From Mesosutterella porci (GTDB lineage: Bacteria; Pseudomonadota; Gammaproteobacteria; Burkholderiales; Burkholderiaceae_F), in the NCBI RefSeq assembly GCF_022134585.1, contig NZ_JAKNCT010000009.1, positions 62,001-126,000 of the forward strand: DNA of 64,000 nt, written 5' to 3'. The number at the start of each line of letters is the position of its first letter. Within the stretch, counting starts at the first letter, position 1. This document shows positions 17,753-26,951 of this stretch, piece by piece. Made by a program: the position numbers and the translations under genes. The notes below the pieces were generated by a model. That model saw nothing but the letters and a program-made list of their open reading frames with translations, did not search any database and had not been told where the DNA came from.

Positions 17753-17850
17753 GGCGCGGCGCACTCCGGTCTCTATATAGATAGAGAGCCGGCTGCAAAA
17801 AAAGAAAAAGCTGGCAGACGTGCCGTCTGCAACATGAGACGATCCATCCG

Positions 17851-18546
17851 ATGAACAGACAGGAGCAAAAGCCGCTTGCCGCCCCCCAGCTCACCCTCCG
17901 GGGGGTGGCCTGCGTGAGGGGAGAGCGTTGCCTCTACCGGGGGCTCTCGCTCGAGGCCCGCGCCGGTGCAGTCGTTCGCCTTTTCGGGGAGAACGGCGCG
18001 GGAAAGACCACCCTCATGAGGATCATCACGGGGCTGCTCGAGCCCGAGTCGGGCGAAGTGCTCTGGCGCGGCCGCCCGATCAGGGAGCTGGGCGGGGACT
18101 ACCGCGCGGAGCTTCTTTACATCGGGCACATGAACGGCCTGAAGGAGGAGCTCTCCTGTCTTGAGAACCTCCGGGTGAACGCGGCGCTTTTCGGCCGCCC
18201 GGCAGACGAGGGCGGGTGCCGCGAGGCGCTTCGCCGCGTGGGGCTTGCGGGCTACGAGGACGAGCCCGCGCGCTCCCTCTCCCAGGGTCAGCACAGGCGC
18301 GCGGCCCTCGCGCGGCTCTACCTTTCGGAGCCGGTTCCGCTCTGGATCCTCGACGAGCCCTTCACGGCGCTCGACCCCCGCGGAGTTGAGGCCCTGTGCC
18401 GCCTCATCGAGGCGCACGCCGCCTCGGGAGGAATCACCGTGATGACGACCCACCAGGCCTCCGGGCTGAGCGCTCCCGGGTATTTCGAGTTTGACGTCTC
18501 GGCTTTCGCGCCGGGGCGGAAAGGCCGGGAGGCGCGCCATGCTTAA
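17851..18546 (+). CDS. ccmA: Heme exporter ATP-binding subunit CcmA
   Basis: 231-aa ABC ATPase of System I cytochrome c maturation. Walker A GENGAGKTTLM, signature ARSLSQGQHRRAALARL and Walker B PLWILDEPFTALD are all visible, followed by MTTHQA. With CcmB and CcmC it powers release of holo-CcmE. First gene of ccmABCDEFGHI; its 3' end overlaps ccmB by 8 nt. Confidence 0.96.
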   Translation: MNRQEQKPLAAPQLTLRGVACVRGERCLYRGLSLEARAGAVVRLFGENGAGKTTLMRIITGLLEPESGEVLWRGRPIRELGGDYRAELLYIGHMNGLKEELSCLENLRVNAALFGRPADEGGCREALRRVGLAGYEDEPARSLSQGQHRRAALARLYLSEPVPLWILDEPFTALDPRGVEALCRLIEAHAASGGITVMTTHQASGLSAPGYFEFDVSAFAPGRKGREARHA

Positions 18547-19207
18547 GCTGTTTTTTGCCGTCGTGCGCCGCGACCTGATGCTGGCCATGCGCCAGAAGGC
18601 CGACCTGCTGCAGACTGTCTTCTTCTTTCTTGTCGTGATCACGCTCGTGCCCCTGGGCGTGGGGGCGGAGACGGGGCTGCTGCGCAGCATCGCCCCGGGC
18701 ATCGTCTGGGTGGCGGCGCTGCTGGCGGCGCTTCTGTCGCTGCCGCGGCTGTTCGCGCAGGATTTCGCCGACGGTACGCTCGAGCAGATGATCCTCTCGC
18801 CCGACCCCCTCGCGCTCATCGTGCTGGCGAAGGTTTTCGCGCACTGGCTTACCACGGGAATCCCCATCACGGTCTTTTCGCTGCTCGCGGGCCTGATGTT
18901 CGATCTGGAGCCCGCCGTGACGGGGGCGCTGGCCGCCTCGCTGCTGCTGGGCACCCCGGTGCTCTCGCTGATCGGGTCGGTGGGGGCCGCGCTTACGCTG
19001 GGGCTTCGGGCGGGCAGCGTCCTCACCTCGCTGCTGGTTCTTCCGCTTTACATCCCGGTGCTCATTTTCGGCGCCGGGGCGGCGGGAGCGGTCGCCGTAT
19101 CGGTGGCGCCCGGCGCCTACTTTCTCATCACCGCGGCTCTTTCGCTTTTTGCACTCGCGGTGGCCCCCTGGGCTGCTGCCGCGGCGCTGCGCATTGCGGT
19201 CTCCTGA
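18539..19207 (+). CDS. ccmB: Heme exporter membrane subunit CcmB
   Basis: 222-aa integral membrane protein with six hydrophobic spans, starting MLKLFFAVVRRDLMLAMRQ at the ATG overlapping the end of ccmA. The family block LPRLFAQDFADGTLEQMILSPDPL is clear. Partner of CcmA in the ABC-type complex. Confidence 0.95.
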   Translation: MLKLFFAVVRRDLMLAMRQKADLLQTVFFFLVVITLVPLGVGAETGLLRSIAPGIVWVAALLAALLSLPRLFAQDFADGTLEQMILSPDPLALIVLAKVFAHWLTTGIPITVFSLLAGLMFDLEPAVTGALAASLLLGTPVLSLIGSVGAALTLGLRAGSVLTSLLVLPLYIPVLIFGAGAAGAVAVSVAPGAYFLITAALSLFALAVAPWAAAAALRIAVS

Positions 19208-19291
19208 AGGCGCGGCGGGGAGAATGGGGCGGAGTTCCGCGGGGGACAGGTCGACCGATTGAAGAATGATTGGAGAAAAGAGGCTGACGCC

Positions 19292-20026
19292 ATGAGCTTT
19301 CCTTGCTTTACGGATCCGGAGCGCTTTTACAAGTCTGTGGGCCCCCTTGCCAAAGGCTGTTTTGCGGTCTCGCTCGTCCTTTTTGCGGTCGGGTTTTACA
19401 TGGGCTTTTTCGTGACCCCGATCGACTATCGGCAGGGCAATTCCTACCGCATCATCTTCATGCACATCCCGGCCGCTTGGATGAGCCTCTTCATTTACGT
19501 CATGATGGCGCTCTACACGGTCTGGGGGCTTGTCACGCGCTCGAAGATGGCCCCGGCTTTCGCCGTGGCGATGGCTCCGACCGGCGCCCTGATGGGCTTC
19601 ATCGCACTTTTCACCGGCTCGATGTGGGGCAGGCCCACCTGGGGCACCTACTGGGTCTGGGACGCGAGGCTCACGAGCATGCTGATCCTCTTTTTTCTCT
19701 ATCTCGGGTACATCGCGCTGCACGAGGCGATCGACGACTACCGCAAGGCCGACCGGGCTGCCGCGGTGATCGCGATCGTGGGCGCGCTCAACGTGCCTGT
19801 CATCTATTTTTCGGTGCGGTGGTGGAACACCCTGCACCAGGGCGCCTCCATCACCACCCGGGGCACCTCGATGGAGACCACGATGTTCTACACCGTGCTC
19901 ATCATGGTGGCGGCCCTGTGGATTTACTGCACGGGAGCGGTTCTTGAGCGCACCCGCACCGAAGTGCTGAGGCGCTGCCGCCGCGAGCCCTGGGCCCGCG
20001 CGGTCGCGCTCCAAGGAGACCGTTAA
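19292..20026 (+). CDS. ccmC: Heme handling protein CcmC
   Basis: 244 aa from the ATG at 19292 (GAGG 9 nt upstream; a TTG at 19259 is a less likely start). Six-span membrane protein with the tryptophan-rich WWD motif (TWGTYWVWDARLTS) flanked by His residues (FMHIPAAWMS; NTLHQGAS) that hold heme for transfer to CcmE. Directly followed by ccmD with no gap. Confidence 0.95.
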   Translation: MSFPCFTDPERFYKSVGPLAKGCFAVSLVLFAVGFYMGFFVTPIDYRQGNSYRIIFMHIPAAWMSLFIYVMMALYTVWGLVTRSKMAPAFAVAMAPTGALMGFIALFTGSMWGRPTWGTYWVWDARLTSMLILFFLYLGYIALHEAIDDYRKADRAAAVIAIVGALNVPVIYFSVRWWNTLHQGASITTRGTSMETTMFYTVLIMVAALWIYCTGAVLERTRTEVLRRCRREPWARAVALQGDR

Positions 20027-20230
20027 ATGCATTGGGAAAGCGCATCAGCCTTTTTCGCGATGGGCGGGCACGGCTTCTGGGTCTGGATGGCCTGGGGCGT
20101 CGCAGTGCTCGCGATCGTCCTTGAACTGATCAGCCTGCGGCGCGGCAGGCGCTCGGCGCTGGCCGAGATCCGTCGGATCGCGCGCCTGGAAGACGAACAG
20201 GCCGGGGCCGAGCTCCGGCCGCGGGAGTGA
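20027..20230 (+). CDS. ccmD: Heme exporter protein CcmD
   Basis: 67-aa single-span membrane protein (HGFWVWMAWGVAVLAIVLELI) with a basic cytoplasmic tail (RRGRRSALAEIRRIARLE). The size, topology and position between ccmC and ccmE identify CcmD, which helps release holo-CcmE. Confidence 0.92.
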   Translation: MHWESASAFFAMGGHGFWVWMAWGVAVLAIVLELISLRRGRRSALAEIRRIARLEDEQAGAELRPRE

Positions 20231-20234
20231 AGCG

Positions 20235-20696
20235 ATGATGGCAGGAAACCGCTCAAGAAGAAAGATCCTCATCCTCGGGGGGCTGGCCCTCGTTGCGTGC
20301 GGCGTGGCCGGAGGCCTCATTTACTCGGCCATGTCGGAGAACGTGGTCTTCTTTTACTCGCCCAGCCAGGTCGCGGCCGGCGAGGCCCCCAAAGGGCGCG
20401 CCTTCCGCGTGGGAGGCATGGTGAAGACGGGCACGGTGAAGATCTCCCCCGACGGGATGGCCACTACTTTCGTCGTGACCGACGACAGCCATGACGTCGC
20501 CTGCTCTTACAAGGGGGCGCTGCCTGATCTTTTCGCAGAGAACACGGGCGTGGTCGCGCAGGGCAGGCTTGGCGAGTCGGGGATTTTCGTCGCCTCCGAG
20601 GTGCTCGCGAAGCACGATGAAAACTACATGCCGCCCGAGGCGGCTAAAGCGATGGAAGACGCGAAGAAGGCCCGCGCGGCCGCCGCTCCGCGATGA
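20235..20696 (+). CDS. ccmE: Periplasmic heme chaperone CcmE
   Basis: 153 aa with an N-terminal membrane anchor (ILILGGLALVACGVAGGLIY) and an OB-fold domain. The heme-binding motif AKHDENYMPPE provides His127, which binds heme covalently, and Tyr131. A second in-frame ATG follows immediately. Carries heme from CcmC to CcmF. Confidence 0.96.
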   Translation: MMAGNRSRRKILILGGLALVACGVAGGLIYSAMSENVVFFYSPSQVAAGEAPKGRAFRVGGMVKTGTVKISPDGMATTFVVTDDSHDVACSYKGALPDLFAENTGVVAQGRLGESGIFVASEVLAKHDENYMPPEAAKAMEDAKKARAAAAPR

Positions 20697-20749
20697 CGCC
20701 CCTTGCTTCAGCCCGCAGGGGAAGGTTTTAGACAACGGGAGAAAGTTCT

Positions 20750-22699
20750 GTGATAGCCGAAATTGGACATTTTGCCCTGATACTCGCCCTCGTCCTGTCC
20801 CTCGTGCAGGGCGTGCTGCCCATGGCAGGCACGTATCTGGGCGTACGCAGCTGGGCCGACCTCGCGCGCCCGGCCTCGATCGCCGTGGCGCTGTGCCTTA
20901 CGCTCGCCTTCGGCACGCTCGCCTGGTGCTTCTTTGTGAGCGACTTCTCTGTGCTCAATGTCGCGAACAACTCGAACTCGATGCTGCCCTGGTACTACCG
21001 GCTCGCGGCGACCTGGGGTTCGCATGAGGGCTCGATCCTCTTCTGGGTCGTGTGTCTCGGATGGTGGTCCTGCGCGGTGGCCTTCTCCGCAAAGCGCTTC
21101 CCTGAAGTGACGCAGGCCCGCGTGCTCTCAGTGCTGGGTCTTGTCGCCACAGGGTTCCTGCTTTTCATTCTGACCACTTCCGATCCCTTCCTGCGGCTTT
21201 TCCCGCCCGCGCCTGAGGGGGCTGACCTCAATCCCCTGCTGCAGGACCCGGGAATGATTTTCCATCCCCCGCTGCTCTACCTGGGCTACGTGGGCTTCTC
21301 GGTGCCGTTCGCTTTTGCGATCGCGTCGCTGCTCTCGGGCCGCCTTGACATCGCATGGGCGCGCTGGATGCGCCCCTGGACCACGGCGGCCTGGGTGTTT
21401 CTCACCGTGGGCATCGCGCTCGGCAGCTACTGGTCGTACTACGAGCTCGGCTGGGGCGGCTGGTGGGCCTGGGATCCGGTGGAGAACTCGTCCTTCATGC
21501 CGTGGCTTACCGCGACTGCACTGATGCATTCGCTCGCGGTGGCTGAAAAGCGCGGCTGCTTCAAGATCTGGACGGTCTTTCTTGCGATCGTCACCTTCTC
21601 CCTGTCCCTGCTCGGAACCTTCCTCGTGCGTTCGGGCGTGCTCACTTCCGTGCACGCCTTCGCCACCGATCCGGCCCGCGGGCTCTTCATCCTCGTGTTC
21701 CTGTGCCTCGTGATTGGGCTCTCGCTCGTGCTCTTTGCCTGGAAGGCCCCCGAGGTGGGCAGCGGCGGGAGCTTCGCGATCGTGTCCCGGGAGTCGATGC
21801 TGCTCGTGAACAACATCTTCCTGCTGGTCGCGATGGCCGCAGTGCTGCTGGGCACGATCTACCCGCTTGTTCTCGACGCGCTGGGACTGGGGAAAATTTC
21901 CGTGGGCGCGCCGTACTTTGATGCGGTGTTCGGACCGATCATGATGCCGGTGGTCTTTCTCATGGCGATCGGCCCGATGACGCGCTGGAAGGAGGCCGAT
22001 CCCGTGGCCATCTGCCGTGAGCTCTGGCTCGTGCTGCTGCTGTCGGTCGCCGCGGCCGTCGCCGTGCCGCTCGCGATGGGAAGCCTGAAGCTCTGGCCTG
22101 CGGTGGGCGCCTTCCTCGCCTTCTGGGTCCTCTTTTCGATCATCCACGAGGCGCGCGCCGGATCCCGCAACGCCTCTTCGTTCCTCGCCGGCCTGCGCCG
22201 GCAGAGCGCCTCCTGGTGGGGCATGCAGCTCGCGCACCTGGGCATCGGCGTCACGGTCTTCGGCATTGCGATGGTGATGGGCTATCAGGCCGAGCGCGAC
22301 GTGCGCATGCACCCCGGCGACGTGGTGACGGTGCGATCGACCACTTTCCGGTTTGACGGCGTGACCGAGCAGCGCGGCCCCAACTACCTCTCGCGCAGGG
22401 CTGACATCACTTTGATCGAGGGCGGGCGCGAAACCGGCAAGCTCCATCCGGAAAAGCGCGACTACTTCTCCTCGCGCGGCATGCCCATGACCGAGGCTTC
22501 GATCAGGCACCGTCTGACCGGCGATGTCTACGCGGCGCTCGGCAATCCGACCAGCGACGGGGGCTGGATCGTTCGCGTGTACGCGAAGCCCTTTGTGCTT
22601 TTCATTTGGATTGGAACGCTGCTGATGGCGCTGGGCGGAATTTTCTCGATCTGCGACCGGCGCTACCGGCGCTCAAGCCGCGCCGCGGACGCGGGCTAG
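20750..22699 (+). CDS. ccmF: Cytochrome c heme lyase CcmF
   Basis: 649-aa polytopic membrane protein (about 15 spans), GTG start. The WWD domain GWGGWWAWDPVENSSFMPWL and conserved His residues (TWGSHEGSILFW; IFHPPLLYLGYVG) are visible. With CcmH and CcmI it ligates heme to the apocytochrome CxxCH motif. Full length for the family. Confidence 0.97.
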   Translation: MIAEIGHFALILALVLSLVQGVLPMAGTYLGVRSWADLARPASIAVALCLTLAFGTLAWCFFVSDFSVLNVANNSNSMLPWYYRLAATWGSHEGSILFWVVCLGWWSCAVAFSAKRFPEVTQARVLSVLGLVATGFLLFILTTSDPFLRLFPPAPEGADLNPLLQDPGMIFHPPLLYLGYVGFSVPFAFAIASLLSGRLDIAWARWMRPWTTAAWVFLTVGIALGSYWSYYELGWGGWWAWDPVENSSFMPWLTATALMHSLAVAEKRGCFKIWTVFLAIVTFSLSLLGTFLVRSGVLTSVHAFATDPARGLFILVFLCLVIGLSLVLFAWKAPEVGSGGSFAIVSRESMLLVNNIFLLVAMAAVLLGTIYPLVLDALGLGKISVGAPYFDAVFGPIMMPVVFLMAIGPMTRWKEADPVAICRELWLVLLLSVAAAVAVPLAMGSLKLWPAVGAFLAFWVLFSIIHEARAGSRNASSFLAGLRRQSASWWGMQLAHLGIGVTVFGIAMVMGYQAERDVRMHPGDVVTVRSTTFRFDGVTEQRGPNYLSRRADITLIEGGRETGKLHPEKRDYFSSRGMPMTEASIRHRLTGDVYAALGNPTSDGGWIVRVYAKPFVLFIWIGTLLMALGGIFSICDRRYRRSSRAADAG

Positions 22700-22718
22700 G
22701 CAATTAGGACGCAAAAAG

Positions 22719-23258
22719 ATGAAAAAACTCAAGTATCTTCTTCCGCTTGTTCTTTTCGTGGTGCTCGCGGGCTTTCTGGTGAAGGGGCTGTACCTCGATC
22801 CCCACGAGGTGCCTTCGCCCCTGATCGGCAAGCCTGCCCCCGCCTTCGAGCTGCAGGATCTCTACCACATGGAGCGCAAGGTCTCCAGTAGCGAGCTCAA
22901 GGGGCGGGTGTGGCTGCTCAACGTTTGGGCCTCCTGGTGCGAGAGCTGCCGCGAGGAGCATCCCTACATCATGAACCTGCGCCGCTCCGGGGAACTGAAG
23001 AGCGTTGTCGTGGGACTGCAGTACAAGGACAAGGCGGCCCCGGGGCTGGCCTTCCTCTCGCAGTTCGGCAACCCCTATGACTACGTGCTGCGCGACCCCG
23101 AGGGCAAGCTTGGAATTGACTACGGCGTCTACGGCGTGCCGGAGACCTTCATCGTGGACAAGAAGGGCGTGATCCGTCACAAGGTGATCGGGCCCATGAT
23201 GGAGAAGGCCTGGAAGACGGACGTGAAGCCCCTGCTCGAAAAACTGGAGGCGGAATGA
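22719..23258 (+). CDS. ccmG: Thiol:disulfide reductase CcmG/DsbE
   Basis: 179-aa membrane-anchored thioredoxin-like protein; N-terminal span (YLLPLVLFVVLAGFLVKGL) and active site WASWCESCREEHPY. Reduces apocytochrome or CcmH disulfides in the periplasm. The stop overlaps the ccmH start by 4 nt. Confidence 0.95.
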   Translation: MKKLKYLLPLVLFVVLAGFLVKGLYLDPHEVPSPLIGKPAPAFELQDLYHMERKVSSSELKGRVWLLNVWASWCESCREEHPYIMNLRRSGELKSVVVGLQYKDKAAPGLAFLSQFGNPYDYVLRDPEGKLGIDYGVYGVPETFIVDKKGVIRHKVIGPMMEKAWKTDVKPLLEKLEAE

Positions 23259-23845
23259 TGACGAATAAATTGAAGCTGGCGGCCGCGGCGGCTGCGGGCG
23301 CTCTCCTTCTCGCGGCGGCTTCGGCCGGCGCGCAGACCGCGCCATCGGCCTCTGCCCCGGCGGGCTCCTCTGCCGCGGCGGCCTCCGCGGCCGCTCCGGC
23401 AGCGGGCCGCGAGGCGGCCTCCGACGAGTTCGATCCGGCAAAGAACAAGCGGCTGCTGAAGATCTCGGAGAACCTGCGCTGCTTGGTCTGCCAGAACCAG
23501 ACGATCGCGGACTCGAATGCGGACCTGGCGATCGACCTGCGCCGCCAGGTGCGCGATCAGATCGCACAGGGGCGCACCGACGAGGAGATCATCCGCTACA
23601 TGACGGACCGCTACGGGGACTTCGTGCTGTACAAGCCCCCGTTCAAGGCAACAACCGCGCTGCTCTGGCTCGGGCCTGCGGTTCTGCTTGTGCTGGTGCT
23701 CGCCTGGTACGTCGTCACGGTGCGCCGCAGGAGAAAGGGCGGGGGCCAGAAGCCCGCGCCCCTGACCGATGAGCAGCGCAGAGAAGCGCTGCGGCTTTTG
23801 AACGGCGGCTCGGACGAAAGCCGCGGCGGAAAGGGAGATGCGTGA
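23255..23845 (+). CDS. ccmH: Cytochrome c maturation protein CcmH (CcmL type)
   Basis: 196 aa with a Sec-type signal region, an Ala/Ser-rich linker (residues 25-50), the redox motif LRCLVCQNQTIADSNADLA and a C-terminal membrane span (LLWLGPAVLLVLVLAWYVV). The TPR part found in fused CcmH proteins is encoded separately by the next gene. Confidence 0.95.
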   Translation: MMTNKLKLAAAAAAGALLLAAASAGAQTAPSASAPAGSSAAAASAAAPAAGREAASDEFDPAKNKRLLKISENLRCLVCQNQTIADSNADLAIDLRRQVRDQIAQGRTDEEIIRYMTDRYGDFVLYKPPFKATTALLWLGPAVLLVLVLAWYVVTVRRRRKGGGQKPAPLTDEQRREALRLLNGGSDESRGGKGDA

Positions 23846-25119
23846 TGGCAGCCTTCATCATTACCGCGGTGATTCTCACCGTCCTGGCCCTGCTGCTGCT
23901 TTTCTGGGGAGCAAGAGGCGGCTCCGCCCGCACGGGCGATGGCGGCCGCGTGAAGACGAACCTTGAGGCGCTGCAGGGCGAATACGCCGCCCTGGAGAAA
24001 AACCGCAGCGAGGGACGCCTGAGCCAGGCCGAGTACGAGGAAGTCCGCGCGGAGCTCGAACGGCGCGTGCTCGAGGAGACGAAGCCCGACACGGGCCTTG
24101 AGAAAGCCGACCGCAGGCAGCGCCTCGGCACCTTCCTCTTCATCGCGCTTTTTGTCCCGATCGCCGCCGGGGTGATCTACTGGCGTTTCGGTACATGGGA
24201 CGCCTTCAACCCCGAGGTGGCCCAGGCGCAAAGCAGCACGGGCGGGCACTCGATGGCAGAGCTCGATGCTCAGCTTGCCCACCTGGAGCAGAACCTGAAG
24301 GACAATCCCTCGGACGTGAACGGCTGGATGCTCTACGCCCGCACGAACGATGCGCTCAAGCGCTTTGACAAGGCCTCGGCGGCCTACGAGAAGCTGGCCT
24401 CGCTGCTGCAGGGCAGCGCCCGCGCCCAGGTGCTCGCCGACTGGGCGGACTGCCTTGCCGCGCAGACCGGCAACCTGTCCGGACGGCCCGAGGCGCTGGT
24501 TGACGAGGCGCTGAAGATCGAGCCCTCGCTTTGGAAGGCCCTCGCCCTCAAGGGTACGGCGCTTTACAACCGGGGCGAATACCGGCAGGCAGCCTCCGTC
24601 TGGGAGCGGATCCTGCGCACGCAGGAGCCGGGCAGCGAGGACTGGGGCAACACCATCGCGATGGTGAACGACGCCCGCGCGAAGGCCGGAATGCCGCAGC
24701 TCACCGAGACCGCCCAGGTCAAGCGCCTGGAGGAGCGCCCGAGCGGCAGCGCCGCTGCGTCCGCCGCTGCGGCGAGGCTCTCCGGCACGGTGACAATTTC
24801 CCCCGACCTGAAGGCCAAGCTCAGCGGCGACGAGACGGTCTTTGTCTTCGCCCGCCCCATCGAGGGCTCGAAGATGCCGGTCGCGGTGACGCAGCTGAAG
24901 GCCTCGGAGCTTCCCGCGTCCTTCACCATCGACTCCTCGATGCGGCTGCCGGGCGGCATGGGCGGGCTTGAATCCCTCAGCCGCGTGGTTGTGGGCGCGC
25001 GGGTTTCCAAGACCGGCAACCTGATGCCGCAGCCGGGCGACCTCGAGGGCTATACGCCTGCGGTCTCGGTCGGCAGCTCGAACCTTGTGGTGAAAATCAC
25101 CTCCGAGGTCTCGCGCTGA
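23845..25119 (+). CDS. ccmI: CcmI, TPR apocytochrome chaperone
   Basis: 424 aa from the ATG at 23845 (TGATG overlap with ccmH; a GTG one codon earlier is also possible). N-terminal span, a loop with LEALQGEYAALEKNRSEGRLSQAEYEEVRAELERRVLEE, a second span, then TPR-like helices (WMLYARTNDALKRFDKASAAYEKLASLL) and a periplasmic beta-rich domain. It presents apocytochrome c to CcmFH. Confidence 0.93.
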   Translation: MAAFIITAVILTVLALLLLFWGARGGSARTGDGGRVKTNLEALQGEYAALEKNRSEGRLSQAEYEEVRAELERRVLEETKPDTGLEKADRRQRLGTFLFIALFVPIAAGVIYWRFGTWDAFNPEVAQAQSSTGGHSMAELDAQLAHLEQNLKDNPSDVNGWMLYARTNDALKRFDKASAAYEKLASLLQGSARAQVLADWADCLAAQTGNLSGRPEALVDEALKIEPSLWKALALKGTALYNRGEYRQAASVWERILRTQEPGSEDWGNTIAMVNDARAKAGMPQLTETAQVKRLEERPSGSAAASAAAARLSGTVTISPDLKAKLSGDETVFVFARPIEGSKMPVAVTQLKASELPASFTIDSSMRLPGGMGGLESLSRVVVGARVSKTGNLMPQPGDLEGYTPAVSVGSSNLVVKITSEVSR

Positions 25120-25172
25120 AAGGCCGGGGCTAGGGAAAGCCCCGCCTTCCAGGAGGCGGAGCTGCAGGCGGT

Positions 25173-25197
25173 GAAAGGCGCCCTCCGGGCGCCTTTC
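25173..25197 (+). terminator. Hairpin at the end of the ccm operon
   Basis: Perfect 11-bp stem GAAAGGCGCCC-tcc-GGGCGCCTTTC. The T-rich part is within the stem and the downstream tract is short, so termination may be partial. Confidence 0.6.
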
Positions 25198-25252
25198 GCT
25201 TAAGATGGCAGTGGTGCCTTTTGCCTTAACGAAAGAAAGAGAGGAACAAAGA

Positions 25253-25993
25253 GTGACGAAGCGCAGGCCCCGCATAGCTGTTACCGCCACCGCCGGCGAA
25301 GTCCCGCAGATGCCCGCGATGACGGCCTACAATGAATCCGACGGCCTCCTTGAGGTGATTGAGTCGCTGGGAGGCGTGCCGGTAATTTTCGCTGAAACGG
25401 AGCGGGTGCCTCCCGAAGCCTACACGCAGCTTTTCGACGGCTTCATCGCGCCGGGAGGCTGCGATGTGGCGCCGCATTTCTACGGCGAGGAGCCCCGGCG
25501 CGGGCTCGGGCGGACGACTCCGGTGCGCGATGCCTTTGAAATCGGGATCATCCGGGCGGCTAGATCGCAGGGCCTGCCGGTTTTCGGCATCTGCCGCGGT
25601 CTGCAGGTGATCAACGTCGCCCTGGGCGGCACGCTCTACCAGGACATCCCCACGGAACTCCCGGGCTCCTTCGTCCAGCACAGCCAGAAGGCAGCGCCGG
25701 ACCGCCCCGTGCACCATGTCTCAATTGAGCCGGGGAGCCGCCTCGCGGCTATTTTCGGCGAAGAGGCTTTTGTGAATTCGCGCCACCATCAGGCGGTGAA
25801 GGATCCCGCTCCTTCCCTCGCGGTCGCGGCGCGCGCGAAAGACGGCGTGGTTGAGGCGCTTGAAAGCGGGGACGGCCTCGTCTCGGCCGTGCAGTGGCAT
25901 CCGGAGGATCTCTGGCAGAGGGATCAGGCGCAGAGGCGCCTCTTTGAGGTTTTCATGGATCTCGCCGCGGCGGCCGCCGCGAGACGCGCCTGA
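25253..25993 (+). CDS. Class I glutamine amidotransferase-like hydrolase (peptidase C26 / PuuD type)
   Basis: 246 aa from the GTG at 25253, which has GAGGAA 8 nt upstream; an ATG at 25205 lacks a Shine-Dalgarno and abuts the ccm terminator. The triad is visible: nucleophile in FGICRGLQVINVALGG, and His/Glu in VQWHPEDLW. The N-terminal FDGFIAPGGCDVAPHFYGEE is typical of gamma-glutamyl-GABA hydrolases. The true substrate is uncertain because no putrescine pathway genes are adjacent. Confidence 0.88.
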   Translation: MTKRRPRIAVTATAGEVPQMPAMTAYNESDGLLEVIESLGGVPVIFAETERVPPEAYTQLFDGFIAPGGCDVAPHFYGEEPRRGLGRTTPVRDAFEIGIIRAARSQGLPVFGICRGLQVINVALGGTLYQDIPTELPGSFVQHSQKAAPDRPVHHVSIEPGSRLAAIFGEEAFVNSRHHQAVKDPAPSLAVAARAKDGVVEALESGDGLVSAVQWHPEDLWQRDQAQRRLFEVFMDLAAAAAARRA

Positions 25994-26039
25994 GCGGGAC
26001 TAAAGCAAAAGCGCCCCGATCGACAGGGAGGAAAGGGTC

Positions 26040-26831
26040 ATGAGCGACAGTGAAAAGGGCCTGTACCGCGTGCCGGGCAAGGGCTACGTGATCGGAGCCG
26101 GCCGTCCCGGCATCCTCGTCTCCGCCTCCGGCGACACGCCCGGAGCGATACTCGAATCAGTCTCGAGCCTGAGCGAGCGCCCCGAGATCGCAGGCATCGA
26201 GCTGCGGCTCGACCGGCTGGACCGCGGCCGCAACAGCGACGAGATTCTCGAGCTCGCCGATCTTGTGAACGTCGCCTGGGCCCGCGCGGGCGCCAAGCTC
26301 CTCATCGTCACCGTCCGCTCCAGGGGCGAGGGCGGCGAGGCCTCCTTTTCCGGCCCGGAGTACGAGCGGCTCGTGGGCAGCCTCGCGCGCAGCGCCCGCG
26401 CCGACCTGATCGATGTCGAGCTCTGCTGGGGCGAGGGGATCGTGAGGCGGCTTGTGCAGGCCGCGCACCTGAGCGGCGCGGGCGTGATCGTGAGCCGGCA
26501 CGATTTCGAGAAGACACCGGAGCTCGAGGCGATGCTCTCGGTGCTGCGGCGCGAAGCCTCGCTCGGGGCCGATGTCGCGAAAATCGCCGTGATGCCGAAG
26601 ACTCCGGAAGATGTCGCACGGCTGCTGCTCGCGACCGCGCGGGCCCGCGCGGAGCTTCCCTGCCCGCTCATTACGATGGCGATGGGCGCTCTCGGGGCTG
26701 TATCGCGCGTTTCGGGGGAAATCTTCGGCTCGGCGCTCACCTTCGCCCGGATCGGGGGCGGCTCGGCCCCGGGGCAGCTCGAGGCCGGGGAGGCTGACGC
26801 CGTAATGCGGGCGCTGTCGCTGCAGCGCTGA
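26040..26831 (+). CDS. aroD: Type I 3-dehydroquinate dehydratase AroD
   Basis: 263 aa. Shikimate-pathway enzyme forming a Schiff base: catalytic Lys in VAKIAVMPKTPEDV and catalytic His in VSRHDFEKTP. IAGIELRLDRLDR and the C-terminal GAVSRVSGEIFGSALTFA are further family blocks. It starts 46 nt downstream of the amidotransferase-like gene and may be co-transcribed. Confidence 0.95.
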   Translation: MSDSEKGLYRVPGKGYVIGAGRPGILVSASGDTPGAILESVSSLSERPEIAGIELRLDRLDRGRNSDEILELADLVNVAWARAGAKLLIVTVRSRGEGGEASFSGPEYERLVGSLARSARADLIDVELCWGEGIVRRLVQAAHLSGAGVIVSRHDFEKTPELEAMLSVLRREASLGADVAKIAVMPKTPEDVARLLLATARARAELPCPLITMAMGALGAVSRVSGEIFGSALTFARIGGGSAPGQLEAGEADAVMRALSLQR

Positions 26832-26884
26832 AACGCAGGGCCGGCGGGCGGACTTTAAGAGCCCGGCCCGGCATCAGACCCATG

Positions 26885-26927
26885 AAAAAACGGATCCCGC
26901 GCCTGCGCCGCGCGGCATCCGTTTTTT
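26885..26927. terminator. Bidirectional terminator between aroD and the ankyrin gene
   Basis: AAAAAACGGAT (26885-26895) pairs with ATCCGTTTTTT (26917-26927), with further GC pairing inside. T-runs are present on both strands, serving the two convergent genes. Confidence 0.85.
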
Positions 26928-26951
26928 ATTGCCGGGCTGAAGGTCCGGTTT

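Larger units (their letters stand above)
17290..17850. promoter_or_regulatory. Divergent hup / ccm regulatory region (561 nt, no gene)
   Basis: Contains no credible coding sequence. The segment from about 17455 to 17720 is markedly AT-richer than its surroundings and carries an FNR-like box, overlapping palindromes and several inverted repeats, itemised separately. The hup operon starts to the left and ccm to the right, so promoters for both must lie here; I cannot place transcription starts with confidence. Confidence 0.75.

Noticed and set aside
23611-25290. Minus-strand open frame of 559 codons over ccmH/ccmI
   Set aside because: Antisense shadow of well-supported ccm genes; no family similarity.
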